From contig CAWDKW010000004.1 of the NCBI GenBank assembly GCA_963803065.1, positions 124,001 through 188,000 of the forward strand: DNA of 64,000 bases. Reading direction: 5' to 3'. The stretch is from DASXMT01 sp963803065 (GTDB lineage Bacteria; Actinomycetota; Acidimicrobiia; Acidimicrobiales; RAAP-2). Within the stretch, counting starts at the first letter, position 1. Each line of letters starts with the position of its first letter. The notes beneath the pieces are model-generated. The model saw only the letters and a program-made list of their open reading frames with translations, was not told where the DNA came from and ran no database searches. Shown here in pieces: positions 48,594-57,577 of the stretch. The position numbers and the translations under genes were made by a program.

Positions 48594-50101
48594 GGGCGTT
48601 GCTGTCCGTGTACGACAAGGCCGGTGTGGAGGACCTGGCCCGCGGCCTGGCCGCGCTCGGCTGGGACCTGGTCTCGAGCGGGGGCACCTCGGATGCGCTG
48701 CGCCAGGCGGGCATCGCCCACACCGAGGTCGCCGACCTGACCGGCGCCCCCGAGATGCTGGGCGGCAGGGTGAAGACCCTCCATCCCACCGTCCACGGGG
48801 GGATCCTGGCCGATCGGTCCGACCCCGACCACATGGCGGACGTGGAGCGCCGGGGCATCGGCCTCATCGACCTGGTGGTCTGCAATCTCTACCCGTTCAC
48901 GTCGGACCCCTCGATCGAGCTCATCGATGTCGGCGGCCCCACCATGGTCCGGGCTGCGGCGAAGAACCACGCCCACGTGGGAGTCGTCGTCGACCCGGAC
49001 GACTACGGCACGGTCCTCGACGAGCTCCGGTCCAGCGGGTCGTTGTCGGACCGGACGAGGCAGCGACTGGCCCGGGCCGCCTTCGCTCATACCGCCGCCT
49101 ACGACGCCGCCATCGTGGCCTGGTTCGACGAGGGTGAGGGCGAGGCCCTGCCCCCGAGCATCCATCTCAGCCTGGAGCGGGCCGCGTCGATGCGCTACGG
49201 CGAGAACCCGCACCAGCACGGCGCCCGGTACCGGGTCCTCGGGCAGGAGACCTGGTGGGACGACGTCGTCCAGCACGGGGGTAAGGAGATGTCCTACCTG
49301 AACATCTTCGATGCCGACGCCGCCTGGCGCCTCGTGCACGAGCTGGCTTCGGACGACGACGTGGCCGTGGCCATCATCAAGCACGCCAACCCCTGTGGCG
49401 CGGCGGTGGCGGCCGACCTGCCCACGGCCTACCAACGGGCGCTCGAGTGCGATCCCGTCTCGGCCTTCGGCGGTGTGGTGGCCGTCGGCGGCCGCGTGAG
49501 CCCGGCCGTGGCCGAGCGGATCGCCGCGGGGCCCCAGGCCGACCTCATCATCGCTGCCTCCTACGACGACGACGCGCTGGCCCGGCTCTCCTCCAAGCGC
49601 AAGGCGACCCGTCTGCTCTCGGCGCCTGCGCCCGAGCCGCTGGTGCGCCAGTTCCGGAGCCTGGGCGGAAGCTTCCTCGTCCAGGACGCTGACCGGTTCG
49701 TGGCCCCGCCGTCGGAGTGGCAGGTGGCGACGAAGAAGCAGCCGACCGAGTCGCAGTGGCGCGACCTGGCCCTGGCCTGGCGGGTGTGTGCCCGCACCAC
49801 CTCGAACGCCATCGCCATCGTCACCGACGGTCAGGCCGTCGGCGTCGGCGCCGGACAGCAGTCGAGGGTGGTGGCCGCCGAGCTGGCCGTGTCCAAGGCC
49901 GCGGCCCGGGCCCGGGGCGGGGCGGCGGCCAGCGATGCGTTCTTCCCCTTTCCCGACGGCTTGTTGGTGCTGGCCGACGCCGGGGTGGGCGCGGTCGTCC
50001 AGCCGGGGGGGTCCATCCGTGACGGCGAGGTCATGGCCGCGGCCGACGAAGTGGGCATCGCTGTGGTGACGACGGGTGGCGAGCGCCACTTCCGGCACTG
50101 A
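48590..50101 (+). CDS. purH: Bifunctional AICAR transformylase / IMP cyclohydrolase
   Basis: It performs the last two steps to IMP. The 503-aa product starts MRALLSVYDKAGVEDLARGL with GGTGGAGG upstream. The cyclohydrolase domain has GGRVKTLHPTVHGGILADRS; the transformylase domain has MRYGENPHQHGARY, the catalytic IKHANPCGAA and DPVSAFGGVVAVG; it ends VQPGGSIRDGEVMAAADE. Length is slightly below E. coli. It sits between purN and folD, which supplies the formyl donor. Confidence 0.96.
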   Translation: MRALLSVYDKAGVEDLARGLAALGWDLVSSGGTSDALRQAGIAHTEVADLTGAPEMLGGRVKTLHPTVHGGILADRSDPDHMADVERRGIGLIDLVVCNLYPFTSDPSIELIDVGGPTMVRAAAKNHAHVGVVVDPDDYGTVLDELRSSGSLSDRTRQRLARAAFAHTAAYDAAIVAWFDEGEGEALPPSIHLSLERAASMRYGENPHQHGARYRVLGQETWWDDVVQHGGKEMSYLNIFDADAAWRLVHELASDDDVAVAIIKHANPCGAAVAADLPTAYQRALECDPVSAFGGVVAVGGRVSPAVAERIAAGPQADLIIAASYDDDALARLSSKRKATRLLSAPAPEPLVRQFRSLGGSFLVQDADRFVAPPSEWQVATKKQPTESQWRDLALAWRVCARTTSNAIAIVTDGQAVGVGAGQQSRVVAAELAVSKAAARARGGAAASDAFFPFPDGLLVLADAGVGAVVQPGGSIRDGEVMAAADEVGIAVVTTGGERHFRH

Positions 50102-50134
50102 GCGGCCGGAAGCGAGGATCGTGAGGGGGAGCCG

Positions 50135-50989
50135 ATGACCGCCAAGGTGCTCGACGGCGAGGCGCTGGCTGCCCGGATCCGGGCCGAGGTCACCGATCGG
50201 GTGGCGCGCCTGCGCTCCGCCGGTGTCCACGTCGGCCTGGGGACGATCCTGGTCGGCGACGACGGGCCCAGCTCCCGGTACGTGGCCATGAAGATCGCCG
50301 ACTGCGCCGAGGTGGGCATCAACTCGGTCCACGAGCACCTGCCGGCCACGACGTCGCAGGCCGAGCTGGAGTCGGTGGTGGCGCGGTTCAACCAGGACCC
50401 GGCCGTGCACGCCTACCTGGTGCAGCTGCCCCTGCCCGAAGGGCTCGACGAGGAGCGGGTCCTCCTGGCCGTCGACCCCGAGAAGGACGTCGACGGGCTG
50501 CACCCGACCAACCTCGGGCGACTGGTGATGGGGGCGCCCGGACCGTTGCCGTGCACGCCGGCCGGCATCGTCGAGCTGCTGAACGCCAACGACGTGCCCG
50601 TCGAGGGCCGCCACGTGGTGATCATCGGCCGGGGCCTGACCATCGGGCGACCCCTGGCCCTGCTCCTGGCCATGAAGCGCCCCGGCTGCAACGCCGCCGT
50701 CACCGTGGTCCACACCGGCGTCGAGGACCTGTCCGCCCTGGTGCGCCAGGGAGACGTGGTGGTGGCCGCCGCCGGCCGCGCCGGCCTGGTGACCCCGGAC
50801 ATGGTCAAGCCGGGGGCGGCGGTCGTGGGGGCGGGGACCTCGTGGGAGGGCAAGAAGCTCCTTTCGGACGTGGACGAGTCGGTGGCCGAGGTGGCCGGAT
50901 GGCTCACGCCGCGGCTGGGCGGGGTGGGACCCATGACCCGGGCCATGCTGTTGCGCAACGCCGTCCGGGCCGCCGAGCGGGCGGCGTGA
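50135..50989 (+). CDS. folD: Methylenetetrahydrofolate dehydrogenase / cyclohydrolase
   Basis: It makes 10-formyl-THF, the donor used by PurN and PurH next to it. The 284-aa protein shows the substrate-site Tyr and Lys in SSRYVAMKIADCAEVGI, VQLPLPEGLDEERVLLAVDPEKDVDG and the NADP loop IIGRGLTIGRPLALLL; end GGVGPMTRAMLLRNAV. The stop overlaps the cupin ATG (TGATG). Confidence 0.95.
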   Translation: MTAKVLDGEALAARIRAEVTDRVARLRSAGVHVGLGTILVGDDGPSSRYVAMKIADCAEVGINSVHEHLPATTSQAELESVVARFNQDPAVHAYLVQLPLPEGLDEERVLLAVDPEKDVDGLHPTNLGRLVMGAPGPLPCTPAGIVELLNANDVPVEGRHVVIIGRGLTIGRPLALLLAMKRPGCNAAVTVVHTGVEDLSALVRQGDVVVAAAGRAGLVTPDMVKPGAAVVGAGTSWEGKKLLSDVDESVAEVAGWLTPRLGGVGPMTRAMLLRNAVRAAERAA

Positions 50990-51417
50990 TGGCCGACGGG
51001 AAAGCCGTGGAGACCGAGAGCAGGGCCGTGGAGACCGAGAGCAGGGCCGTGGAGACCGAGAGCAGGAGTCTGGAGACCGACCAGCGGCCGTGGGGCAGCT
51101 ACACCGTGCTCGACGACGACGGCTCCCACAAGGTGAAGCGGATCGTCGTGCTGCCCGGGAAGCGCCTGAGCTACCAGCGTCACGCCCGTCGCTCGGAGCA
51201 CTGGTTCATCGTGGCCGGCACCCCGACGGTCACGTTGGACGGGGCGCGGCTGGCGCTCGTCGCCGGCCAGTCGGTCGACATCCCGGTCGGCACCGACCAT
51301 CGCATCGAGAACCCGGGACCGGCCGACGTGGTCTTCGTCGAAGTCCAGCACGGAGAGTACTTCGGGGAGGACGACATCGTCCGCCTCGAGGACGACTACG
51401 GCCGCGCCGACGCCTAG
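50989..51417 (+). CDS. Mannose-6-phosphate isomerase-type cupin
   Basis: A 142-aa single cupin resembling the C-terminal isomerase part of bifunctional GDP-mannose pyrophosphorylase/PMI. Core motifs are RPWGSYTVLDDDGSHKVKRI, KRLSYQRHARRSEHWFIVAG (metal His and Glu), IPVGTDHRIENPG and VQHGEYFGEDDIVRLEDDY. The first 30 residues contain three exact AVETESR heptads and one variant, encoded by a 21-bp repeat. Start ATG overlaps the folD stop. Sugar-phosphate isomerisation is inferred; a stand-alone cupin of this type could also be regulatory. Confidence 0.85.
   Translation: MADGKAVETESRAVETESRAVETESRSLETDQRPWGSYTVLDDDGSHKVKRIVVLPGKRLSYQRHARRSEHWFIVAGTPTVTLDGARLALVAGQSVDIPVGTDHRIENPGPADVVFVEVQHGEYFGEDDIVRLEDDYGRADA
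51004..51087 (+). repeat. 21-bp in-frame tandem repeat in the cupin gene
   Basis: Three perfect copies of GCCGTGGAGACCGAGAGCAG plus G lie at 51004-51066, and a diverged fourth at 51067-51087. They encode AVETESR heptads, an amphipathic helical pattern. Confidence 0.95.
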
Positions 51418-51462
51418 CTCGCGGCGGCCCTGCTCGCGACAGCTCGATGCACGGTTCCGCCC

Positions 51463-51491
51463 TTGAGCTGGACAGGCGGTCTGGTTACTAT
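51463..51491 (+). promoter_or_regulatory. Candidate promoter of the RDD-family gene
   Basis: TTGAGC (51463-51468) and TACTAT (51486-51491) are exactly 17 bp apart, the best sigma-70-like match in the window after groES. The ATG lies 47 bases after the -10, with AGGGG upstream of it. Confidence 0.6.
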
Positions 51492-51538
51492 GCGCAGTGG
51501 GACCGCCACTGAGCGGTGTCCAAAGGGGTGAGATCGCC

Positions 51539-52255
51539 ATGAGCAGCGCGTCGCAGGGTGAGGGATGGTGGCAGGCGTCGGACGGCAATTGGTACCCGCC
51601 AGAGACAGCGGCAGGGGCGGCCGGTCAACAAGCCCCCGGTCCGGCGGCGTACCCTGGCCCGGCACCGTCCGGCCCCGCTCCGGGCATCTACCTGCCCGCG
51701 CTCCCATGCCCGCGCTGTGGCCAACCCTCGGCGACCGATCGGGTCAGCTGCGAGTATTGCGAGCAGGTCAAGACGCTGCCGGTCGGCGTCACCATGACTA
51801 CACCGGGGCGACGACTGGGCCAGTACGCGCTCGATCTGGGGCTGGCCATCATCACCGCGTTCATCGGCTGGTTCATCTGGTCGCTCGTCATCTGGCGCTC
51901 GGGCGAGACGCCGGCCATGCAGATCATGCGCATCAAGGTGGTGAAGCTCGACACCGGCGAGGTGGCGCCGTGGGGCACGATGTTCTTGCGAGAGTTCGTC
52001 GGCAAGTGGATCGTCATGGGCCTCATCTCGTCGATCTTCTTCCCCGCCTGGGTCGTCCTCGTCTTCATGCTCATGTGGGACAAGAACAGGCAGGAGCTGT
52101 GGGACAAGATCGCCAGCACCATCGTGGTCAGCAACTACCCCGAGCCGGTCGAGGTCGGTGACCCCTACCTCGCGTCGGCCGAGCAGGTTCCATCGCCGGT
52201 CCCGATGGGGCAAGCTCCGGCACCGGTTGCCGCCGAGCAACCCCCGCAGGCCTGA
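51539..52255 (+). CDS. RDD-family membrane protein with zinc ribbon and WWQASDGNWYPPE motif
   Basis: A 238-aa membrane protein. Residues 10-22 carry WWQASDGNWYPPE, a short motif I associate with Acidimicrobiia membrane proteins (similar to DUF2510). A Pro/Ala linker follows, then a rubredoxin-like zinc ribbon CPRCGQPSATDRVSCEYC. The RDD domain starts at GRRLGQYALDLGLAIITAFI with two to three membrane segments and ends LWDKIASTIVVSN. Function unknown; RDD proteins are often transporters or regulators of membrane processes. Confidence 0.85.
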   Translation: MSSASQGEGWWQASDGNWYPPETAAGAAGQQAPGPAAYPGPAPSGPAPGIYLPALPCPRCGQPSATDRVSCEYCEQVKTLPVGVTMTTPGRRLGQYALDLGLAIITAFIGWFIWSLVIWRSGETPAMQIMRIKVVKLDTGEVAPWGTMFLREFVGKWIVMGLISSIFFPAWVVLVFMLMWDKNRQELWDKIASTIVVSNYPEPVEVGDPYLASAEQVPSPVPMGQAPAPVAAEQPPQA

Positions 52256-52316
52256 GCAAGGCGGGACCCCTCCCCGCAGGCCGGAGCAGAGGTCGACGGC
52301 CGGCGCAGAAGCAGTC

Positions 52317-52357
52317 CCTCGCACACCGAGCGGCGGTCGACCACCCGGTGTGCGAGG
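52317..52357. terminator. Bidirectional terminator hairpin
   Basis: CCTCGCACACC (52317-52327) and GGTGTGCGAGG (52347-52357) are a perfect 11-bp inverted repeat with a 19-nt loop. It lies between the convergent RDD (+) and DUF4389 (-) genes. No T-run. Confidence 0.75.
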
Positions 52358-52366
52358 AATGCGAAC

Positions 52367-52714
52367 CTACTTGAGGCTGAAGCCGGGGTAGCGGTCGGTG
52401 AGGCCCAGGATCCAGGACAACGTGCGGGCGTTCAGCTGGACGATGCCCCGGAAGAACTCGTGGGCGCCCTCGGGGTACTTGCCCGTGAACAGGACGACGA
52501 ACTGCATGACCCAGCCCCCGATCTCCAGGATGATCGTCAGGACGTAGAGCACGATCAGCACGGGGAGGGCCCCGATGATCTTGCCGATGAAGAAGATCAC
52601 CCCGAGGATGGAGAGGCCGCGCGAGTACTCCGCTTGATGGGGGATGGTCAGTTGAACCGGATGGGGTTCGCCCGCCTGGTATGTGGGCGGGGGAGTAGGA
52701 CTCTCGGTGGTCAT
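52367..52714 (-). CDS. DUF4389 family membrane protein
   Basis: A 115-aa protein from ATG 52714. The N-terminal 25 residues are Pro/Thr-rich; then YSRGLSILGVIFFIGKIIGA and VLIVLYVLTIILEIGGWVMQ are membrane segments; QFVVLFTGKYPEGAHEFFRG and YPGFSLK at the end are DUF4389 features. Function unknown. Confidence 0.82.
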   Translation of the reverse strand: MTTESPTPPPTYQAGEPHPVQLTIPHQAEYSRGLSILGVIFFIGKIIGALPVLIVLYVLTIILEIGGWVMQFVVLFTGKYPEGAHEFFRGIVQLNARTLSWILGLTDRYPGFSLK

Positions 52715-52933
52715 CGTGTGCCTCGTTTCGTTTGGTCGCCGCGGCGACGGGACGTAGACCAATGGATAGGGCGCCCGCGGACTCCCTATCCTCGGCTTCC
52801 GCAGTATCCCAGCGAACATTGGGCGAGTGGTGGATCGTACGAGGGCGACCTGGGAGAACGTGGCTGCCCCGGCGACCGTCCCGGGCCGATGAGTTCGCGT
52901 CGGAGCGGCCAGGAGCGACCCGGCACGCGACAG

Positions 52934-53578
52934 CTAGACGCCGGCGCCGGGGTGCTGATGGCTCTTGTTCGCGGGCAGGCGGTCCACGGTCGTCTCCGGC
53001 TTCCATAGGTACGAGAGGGCCCCGACCGAGATGATGATCAGCCCACCCACGTCTGTGGCGAAGGAGACGACAAAGCCGACCAGGTAGACGACCGGCGAGA
53101 GCAGCACGCGGGTGGACACGGTCCTGACGTCCTCACTGGTGAGGTCGGGCTCGGTGAGCCGCCCGCCCCGAGAGGCCCACCGCCACATCCCGGCCATGAC
53201 GAGGGCGATGGCCACGAAGGTCAGCGCATAGGCCGCGACGGCCAGGTGCTCGTCGTGTGGGTTGCCCCGGAGGAACGAGGCCAGGGTGGCGGTGGGAAAG
53301 GGGAGCAGCACCACGAGGCCCAGTAGCAACATGTTGATGCCGACCAGCACGTTGTCGACCTTCCGGAGCTGGTGGAAGATCCAGTGGTGCTCCACCCAGA
53401 TCATGGCGATCATGGCAAAGGAGAGGGCAAAGCCGGCGTAGTGCGGCCACCGGCTGGTGAAGTAGTGGCCGAACCCGCGGACCAAGTCGGTGGGCGGCAG
53501 GCGGAGGTCAAAGACCAGGAGGGTCATGGCTACGGCGAAGACACTGTCGCTGAGGCTCTCCAGGCGGCCCTTGTGCAT
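52934..53578 (-). CDS. TMEM175-family (DUF1211) potassium channel-like protein
   Basis: A 214-aa membrane protein from ATG 53578. The filter-lining first helix is LSDSVFAVAMTLLVFDLRLP, matching the family's FSDxxxAIxxTLL signature. Further segments are YAGFALSFAMIAMIWVEHHW, VGINMLLLGLVVLLPF and three more, six in total, the bacterial single-repeat layout. These proteins form tetrameric K+-permeable channels. It is transcribed away from metF. Confidence 0.87.
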   Translation of the reverse strand: MHKGRLESLSDSVFAVAMTLLVFDLRLPPTDLVRGFGHYFTSRWPHYAGFALSFAMIAMIWVEHHWIFHQLRKVDNVLVGINMLLLGLVVLLPFPTATLASFLRGNPHDEHLAVAAYALTFVAIALVMAGMWRWASRGGRLTEPDLTSEDVRTVSTRVLLSPVVYLVGFVVSFATDVGGLIIISVGALSYLWKPETTVDRLPANKSHQHPGAGV

Positions 53579-53732
53579 GCGATCCAGAACCCTAATCCCG
53601 CCGTTGCCCAGAGACCGGCACCAATCCTCCCGGCCCTGCGACCGTTCCCGGCCCTCCCTGCCGAGCGACCGCAGGGGCCACCCGGCCTTGCGACCGCACC
53701 GGCTCTCCCGGCCGTGGGGGCCGCACCGGCGG

Positions 53733-53738
53733 TAGGCT
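53733..53738 (+). promoter_or_regulatory. Candidate -10 of metF, leaderless
   Basis: TAGGCT ends nine bases before ATG 53748. The same hexamer lies before icd and the AAA ATPase gene. Confidence 0.4.
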
Positions 53739-53747
53739 TGTCCGCCC

Positions 53748-54617
53748 ATGCCCAGGATCGCAGACCTGTTGGCCGGCGGGCCGACCTACTCGTTCGAGTT
53801 CTTCCCGCCCAAGACCGACGCCGAGCAGACGACGCTCACGCGGACCATTCGCGAGCTCGAGCCGCTCGGCCCGTCGTTCGTCTCGGTCACCTACCGGGGC
53901 GGGCCCTCCTCCCGCGCTCGGACCTACGACCTCGTGTCGGGGATGCGGCACGCCACATCCCTCACGCCGATGGCCCATCTGATCTGTGTGGCCCACACCC
54001 GATTGGAGCTGGCCGAGATCCTGGTCTCCTTCCGCAAGGCGGGTGTCGAGAACCTGATGGCGTTGGGCGGGGACCCGCCGACCGACCCGATCGAGGGACC
54101 CGGCGAGCTCCGCCACGCCCGGGAGCTGGTCGAACTAGCCCGGGCCATCGGTGGCTTCTCCATCGGGGTCGCGGCCCACCCGGCCGGGCACCCGGCCTCC
54201 TCGTCACGGGAGAGCGATCGCCGCTACCTGGCCGAGAAGCTTCGCCTGGCCGACTTCGCCGTGACCCAGTTCTTCTTCGACGCCGACGAGTACGTCGGCC
54301 TGGTCGACGACCTGTCCGCCCTCGGCGTGGACAAGCCGGTGCTTCCCGGGATCATGCCGGTAACCTCCCTGCGCTCGATCCCCCGCATGGCCGAGATGGG
54401 CAGCGCCGTCCCCTCGTTGATGGTGGCGCGCCTCGAGAGGGCATCGGAAGTGGGCGGCGCCGAGGCGGTCCGCCGGACCGGCGTGGCCATCACCATCGAG
54501 CTGTGCGAGAAGTTGCTGGCCGCCGGCGTACCGGGGCTGCACTTCTACACGTTGAACCGGTCCAGTGCCACCCGCGAGATCTACGACGCCCTCGGCCTCG
54601 CGCCCGGCGTGACCTGA
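53748..54617 (+). CDS. metF: Methylenetetrahydrofolate reductase
   Basis: It reduces 5,10-methylene-THF to 5-methyl-THF for methionine synthesis. The 289-aa TIM-barrel flavoprotein starts MPRIADLLAGGPTYSFEFFP; PKTDAEQ follows (catalytic Glu in the EFFPPK block). Later blocks are NLMALGGDPPTD, DFAVTQFFFDADEYVGLVD, and PGLHFYTLNRSSATREI. Length is typical for bacteria. Confidence 0.94.
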   Translation: MPRIADLLAGGPTYSFEFFPPKTDAEQTTLTRTIRELEPLGPSFVSVTYRGGPSSRARTYDLVSGMRHATSLTPMAHLICVAHTRLELAEILVSFRKAGVENLMALGGDPPTDPIEGPGELRHARELVELARAIGGFSIGVAAHPAGHPASSSRESDRRYLAEKLRLADFAVTQFFFDADEYVGLVDDLSALGVDKPVLPGIMPVTSLRSIPRMAEMGSAVPSLMVARLERASEVGGAEAVRRTGVAITIELCEKLLAAGVPGLHFYTLNRSSATREIYDALGLAPGVT

Positions 54618-54716
54618 GCGCCCACGGGCGAGGCCGGTGATTGCTGCAACCGTCGGCACCGTCCGATCTGGCCCTGCCGCCCGCTTCGAGCTGGCGGCGC
54701 CCGGTGTGGTCACCGA

Positions 54717-54722
54717 TAGGCT
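54717..54722 (+). promoter_or_regulatory. Candidate -10 of icd, leaderless
   Basis: TAGGCT ends six bases before ATG 54729; no Shine-Dalgarno sequence. Confidence 0.4.
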
Positions 54723-54728
54723 GCGGCC

Positions 54729-55925
54729 ATGCCCGAAACGATCACCCTTGGTGCCGACGGCACCCTCCATGTGCCCGACCAACCCATCATCCCCTTCATC
54801 GAAGGTGATGGCACCGGTGTCGACATCTGGCCCGCGGCCAAGCTGGTCCTCGACGCTGCCGCCACCAAGGTGGGCAAGACCATCGCCTGGAAGGAAGTCC
54901 TGGCCGGGCAGAAGGCCTTCGACGAGACCGGGAACTGGCTGCCCGACGAGACGGTCGAGGCGTTCCGGTCCCACCTCATCGGCATCAAGGGCCCCCTGAC
55001 CACGCCGGTCGGCGGCGGCATCCGCTCGCTGAACGTGGCTCTGCGCCAGATCCTCGACCTCTACGTCTGCTTGCGCCCGGTGCGCTGGTTCACCGGCGTC
55101 CCCTCGCCCGTGCTCCATCCCGAGGCAGTCGACATGGTGATCTTCCGGGAGAACACCGAGGACATCTACGCCGGGCTCGAAGCCGAGGCCTACACCCCTG
55201 AGGCGGCCAAGCTGTCGGCCTTCCTCCGTGACGAGATGGGTTGGGAGATCCGGGACGGATCGGGAATCGGGATCAAGCCCATCTCCGAGCTGGGCTCCAA
55301 GCGCCTGATCCGTGCGGCCATCAACTACGCCCTCACCCACAAGCGGGAGAGCGTCACCATGGTCCACAAGGGGAACATCCAGAAGTTCACCGAGGGGGCC
55401 TTCCGGAACTGGGGCTACGACCTGGTTCGCGAGGAGTTCGCCGACGTGGCCGTGGGCTGGGACGACTGCGACGGCAAGCCCGGTGACAAGCTGCTGGTCA
55501 AGGACAACATCGCCGACATCACGCTGCAACAGGTCCTCACCCGGCCGTCCGACTTCGACGTCATCGCCACCACCAACCTGAACGGCGACTACCTGTCGGA
55601 CGCCCTGGCCGCACAGGTCGGGGGCATCGGCATCGCCCCGGGCGGCAACATCAACTACGTCACCGGCCACGGGATCTTCGAGGCGACCCACGGCACGGCG
55701 CCGAAGTACGCCGGGCAGGACAAGGTCAACCCTGGGTCGGTGCTGCTGTCGGGCGTCATGATGTTCGAGCACCTGGGGTGGACGGATGCGGCCTCCGACA
55801 TCGTCCAGGCCCTGGAGAAGACCATCGCCGACAAGATCGTCACCTACGATTTCGCCCGGCTGATGGACGGGGCGACCGAGGTGAAGACCTCCGAGTTCGC
55901 TTCGGCGATCGTCGACCGCCTCTGA
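54729..55925 (+). CDS. icd: Isocitrate dehydrogenase (NADP-type, dimeric)
   Basis: It converts isocitrate to 2-oxoglutarate in the TCA cycle. The 398-aa protein shows IPFIEGDGTGVDIWPA, the substrate loop TPVGGGIRSLNVALRQ with the Ser that is phosphorylated in E. coli, FRENTEDIYAG, HKGNIQKFTEGAFR, metal-site Asp in TTNLNGDYLSDALAAQVGG, and FEATHGTAPKYAGQDKVNP. A length near 400 and these motifs point to the E. coli-like dimer, not the monomeric actinobacterial enzyme. mdh follows. Confidence 0.94.
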   Translation: MPETITLGADGTLHVPDQPIIPFIEGDGTGVDIWPAAKLVLDAAATKVGKTIAWKEVLAGQKAFDETGNWLPDETVEAFRSHLIGIKGPLTTPVGGGIRSLNVALRQILDLYVCLRPVRWFTGVPSPVLHPEAVDMVIFRENTEDIYAGLEAEAYTPEAAKLSAFLRDEMGWEIRDGSGIGIKPISELGSKRLIRAAINYALTHKRESVTMVHKGNIQKFTEGAFRNWGYDLVREEFADVAVGWDDCDGKPGDKLLVKDNIADITLQQVLTRPSDFDVIATTNLNGDYLSDALAAQVGGIGIAPGGNINYVTGHGIFEATHGTAPKYAGQDKVNPGSVLLSGVMMFEHLGWTDAASDIVQALEKTIADKIVTYDFARLMDGATEVKTSEFASAIVDRL

Positions 55926-56017
55926 CCGGCTCGTGGCCCGGCGGCCCGCTGTCCGCCCGTGTCGCCGGGTCGGCCTACGCCGGGCCCGCCGGTTCGACCC
56001 TCGCCCGGGCACACGGA

Positions 56018-56023
56018 TAGCCT
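56018..56023 (+). promoter_or_regulatory. Candidate -10 of mdh, leaderless
   Basis: TAGCCT ends seven bases before ATG 56031; TCGACC lies 18 bp upstream as a possible -35. Confidence 0.4.
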
Positions 56024-56030
56024 CAGCGCC

Positions 56031-57020
56031 ATGGCCAAGACACCCGTTCACGTCACCATCACCGGAGCAGCCGGCCAGATCGGCTACTCCCTCCTGTTCC
56101 GGATCGCCTCGGGCCAGCTCCTCGGGCCCGACCAGCCGATCGTGCTTCGCCTGCTCGAGATCGAGCCGGGCATGAAGGCGCTCGAGGGCGTGGTGATGGA
56201 GCTCGACGACTCGGCGTTCCCCCTGGTCAGCGACATCGTTGCCACGGCTGACCTCAAGACGGCCTTCGACGGCACCAACTGGGCCCTGCTGGTCGGGTCG
56301 GTCCCCCGCAAGGCGGGCATGGAGCGGAGCGACCTGCTCAACATCAACGGCGGCATCTTCCAGCCTCAGGGCCAGGCCATCGCCGCCCATGCCGCTTCCG
56401 ACGTACGGGTCCTGGTGGTGGGCAATCCCTGCAACACCAACTGTCTCATCGCCCGGTCCCATGCCCCCGAGGTGCCCGCCGACCGCTGGTTCGCCATGAC
56501 CCGCCTGGACGAGAACCGGGCCAAGAGCCAGCTGGCCCAGCGGGCCGGGGTGCCGGTGTCCTCCGTCACCCACCTGGCCATCTGGGGCAACCACTCCGCC
56601 ACCCAGTTCCCTGACTTCGGCAACGCCCGCATCGACGGCAAACCGGTGACCGAGGTCATCACGGACCCGGCCTGGTTGCAGGGGGACTTCCTCACCACGG
56701 TGCAGAAGCGGGGGGCGGCGATCATCGAGGCCCGGGGCCTGTCATCGGCGGCGTCGGCCGCCAACGCGGTGATCGACTCGGTGGTGAGCATCACCACTGC
56801 CACCCCGGGGGACGACTTCACGTCGCTGGCCGTCGTCTCGAGCGGTGAGTACGGCGTTCCCGAGGGCCTCCAGTTCGGGTTCCCGGTCCGCACCGACGGC
56901 CGCGGCGGGTGGACCGTGGTCGAGGGCCTCGCCCATGACGAGTTCGCCACCGATCGGATCCGGGTGACGACCGAGGAGCTCGAGTCCGAGCGCGCCGACG
57001 TCGCTGCGCTCCTTCCCTGA
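56031..57020 (+). CDS. mdh: Malate dehydrogenase
   Basis: It oxidises malate to oxaloacetate. The 329-aa protein starts MAKTPVHVTITGAAGQIGYS; other blocks are VGSVPRKAGMERSDLLNING, VVGNPCNTNCLIA, the substrate Arg in MTRLDENRAKSQLA, and the catalytic His in HLAIWGNHSATQFPDF. These belong to the cytosolic-like (type 2) group used by Actinobacteria. icd and mdh are tandem but each seems to have its own -10. Confidence 0.96.
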   Translation: MAKTPVHVTITGAAGQIGYSLLFRIASGQLLGPDQPIVLRLLEIEPGMKALEGVVMELDDSAFPLVSDIVATADLKTAFDGTNWALLVGSVPRKAGMERSDLLNINGGIFQPQGQAIAAHAASDVRVLVVGNPCNTNCLIARSHAPEVPADRWFAMTRLDENRAKSQLAQRAGVPVSSVTHLAIWGNHSATQFPDFGNARIDGKPVTEVITDPAWLQGDFLTTVQKRGAAIIEARGLSSAASAANAVIDSVVSITTATPGDDFTSLAVVSSGEYGVPEGLQFGFPVRTDGRGGWTVVEGLAHDEFATDRIRVTTEELESERADVAALLP

Positions 57021-57132
57021 GGGGTATCAGCGGCGAGCGTACGAGCCGCCGACGGGTCCGCCCCTGCCGCCAGACCGGCCGGGCGGCGGCCGACAGGCGA
57101 GCCAGCCGAGCCGGTGGGTCAGCCGGTGAGGC

Positions 57133-57333
57133 TCAGGTCGTGGCCAGTTCGGGCATCTCCAGACCGAGTCGCTGCAAGAAGACGATCTTCTTGTTCAGCG
57201 CCTGCTGCCAGGCGGCCACGTCGGCCTCCCAATGGCGTCGGTCGCCGTCTTCGCACGCGTGCTCCAGTGCGTCGAACGCTCCGTCCTCGGCATCGAGGAG
57301 CGCTCGGTAATGCTGGAGCACCTGGTCGTCCAT
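57133..57333 (-). CDS. Small helical protein, unknown function
   Basis: A 66-aa acidic protein: MDDQVLQHYRALLDAEDGAF, a helical middle, and QQALNKKIVFLQRLGLEMPE at the end. It looks like two long helices without membrane segments or Cys. GTG 57351 (six residues longer) has GGGGGA upstream and is a serious alternative. No family recognised. It converges on mdh. Confidence 0.6.
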   Translation of the reverse strand: MDDQVLQHYRALLDAEDGAFDALEHACEDGDRRHWEADVAAWQQALNKKIVFLQRLGLEMPELATT

Positions 57334-57577
57334 GAATCCGGACAATGCCACGGGGTTCCCCCTTCGTAGACTGTGCTCCGGCGACCTTACCCGCCTCTCC
57401 GACCCTCTGTCATGGCCTCCTCCGACCAGGCCTGATGAGGCGCTCCCGACCCGGTTCCGGGGCGCCGCCCGGTCAGCCGGGAGCGAGCCCGATGCGGGCA
57501 CCGGGTGGGTCGTTCCACCGGTCACCGGCAGTGACCCTCAGCCCACCCGGCCCTCAGCCCCGGCCCCAGGCCCCCGC

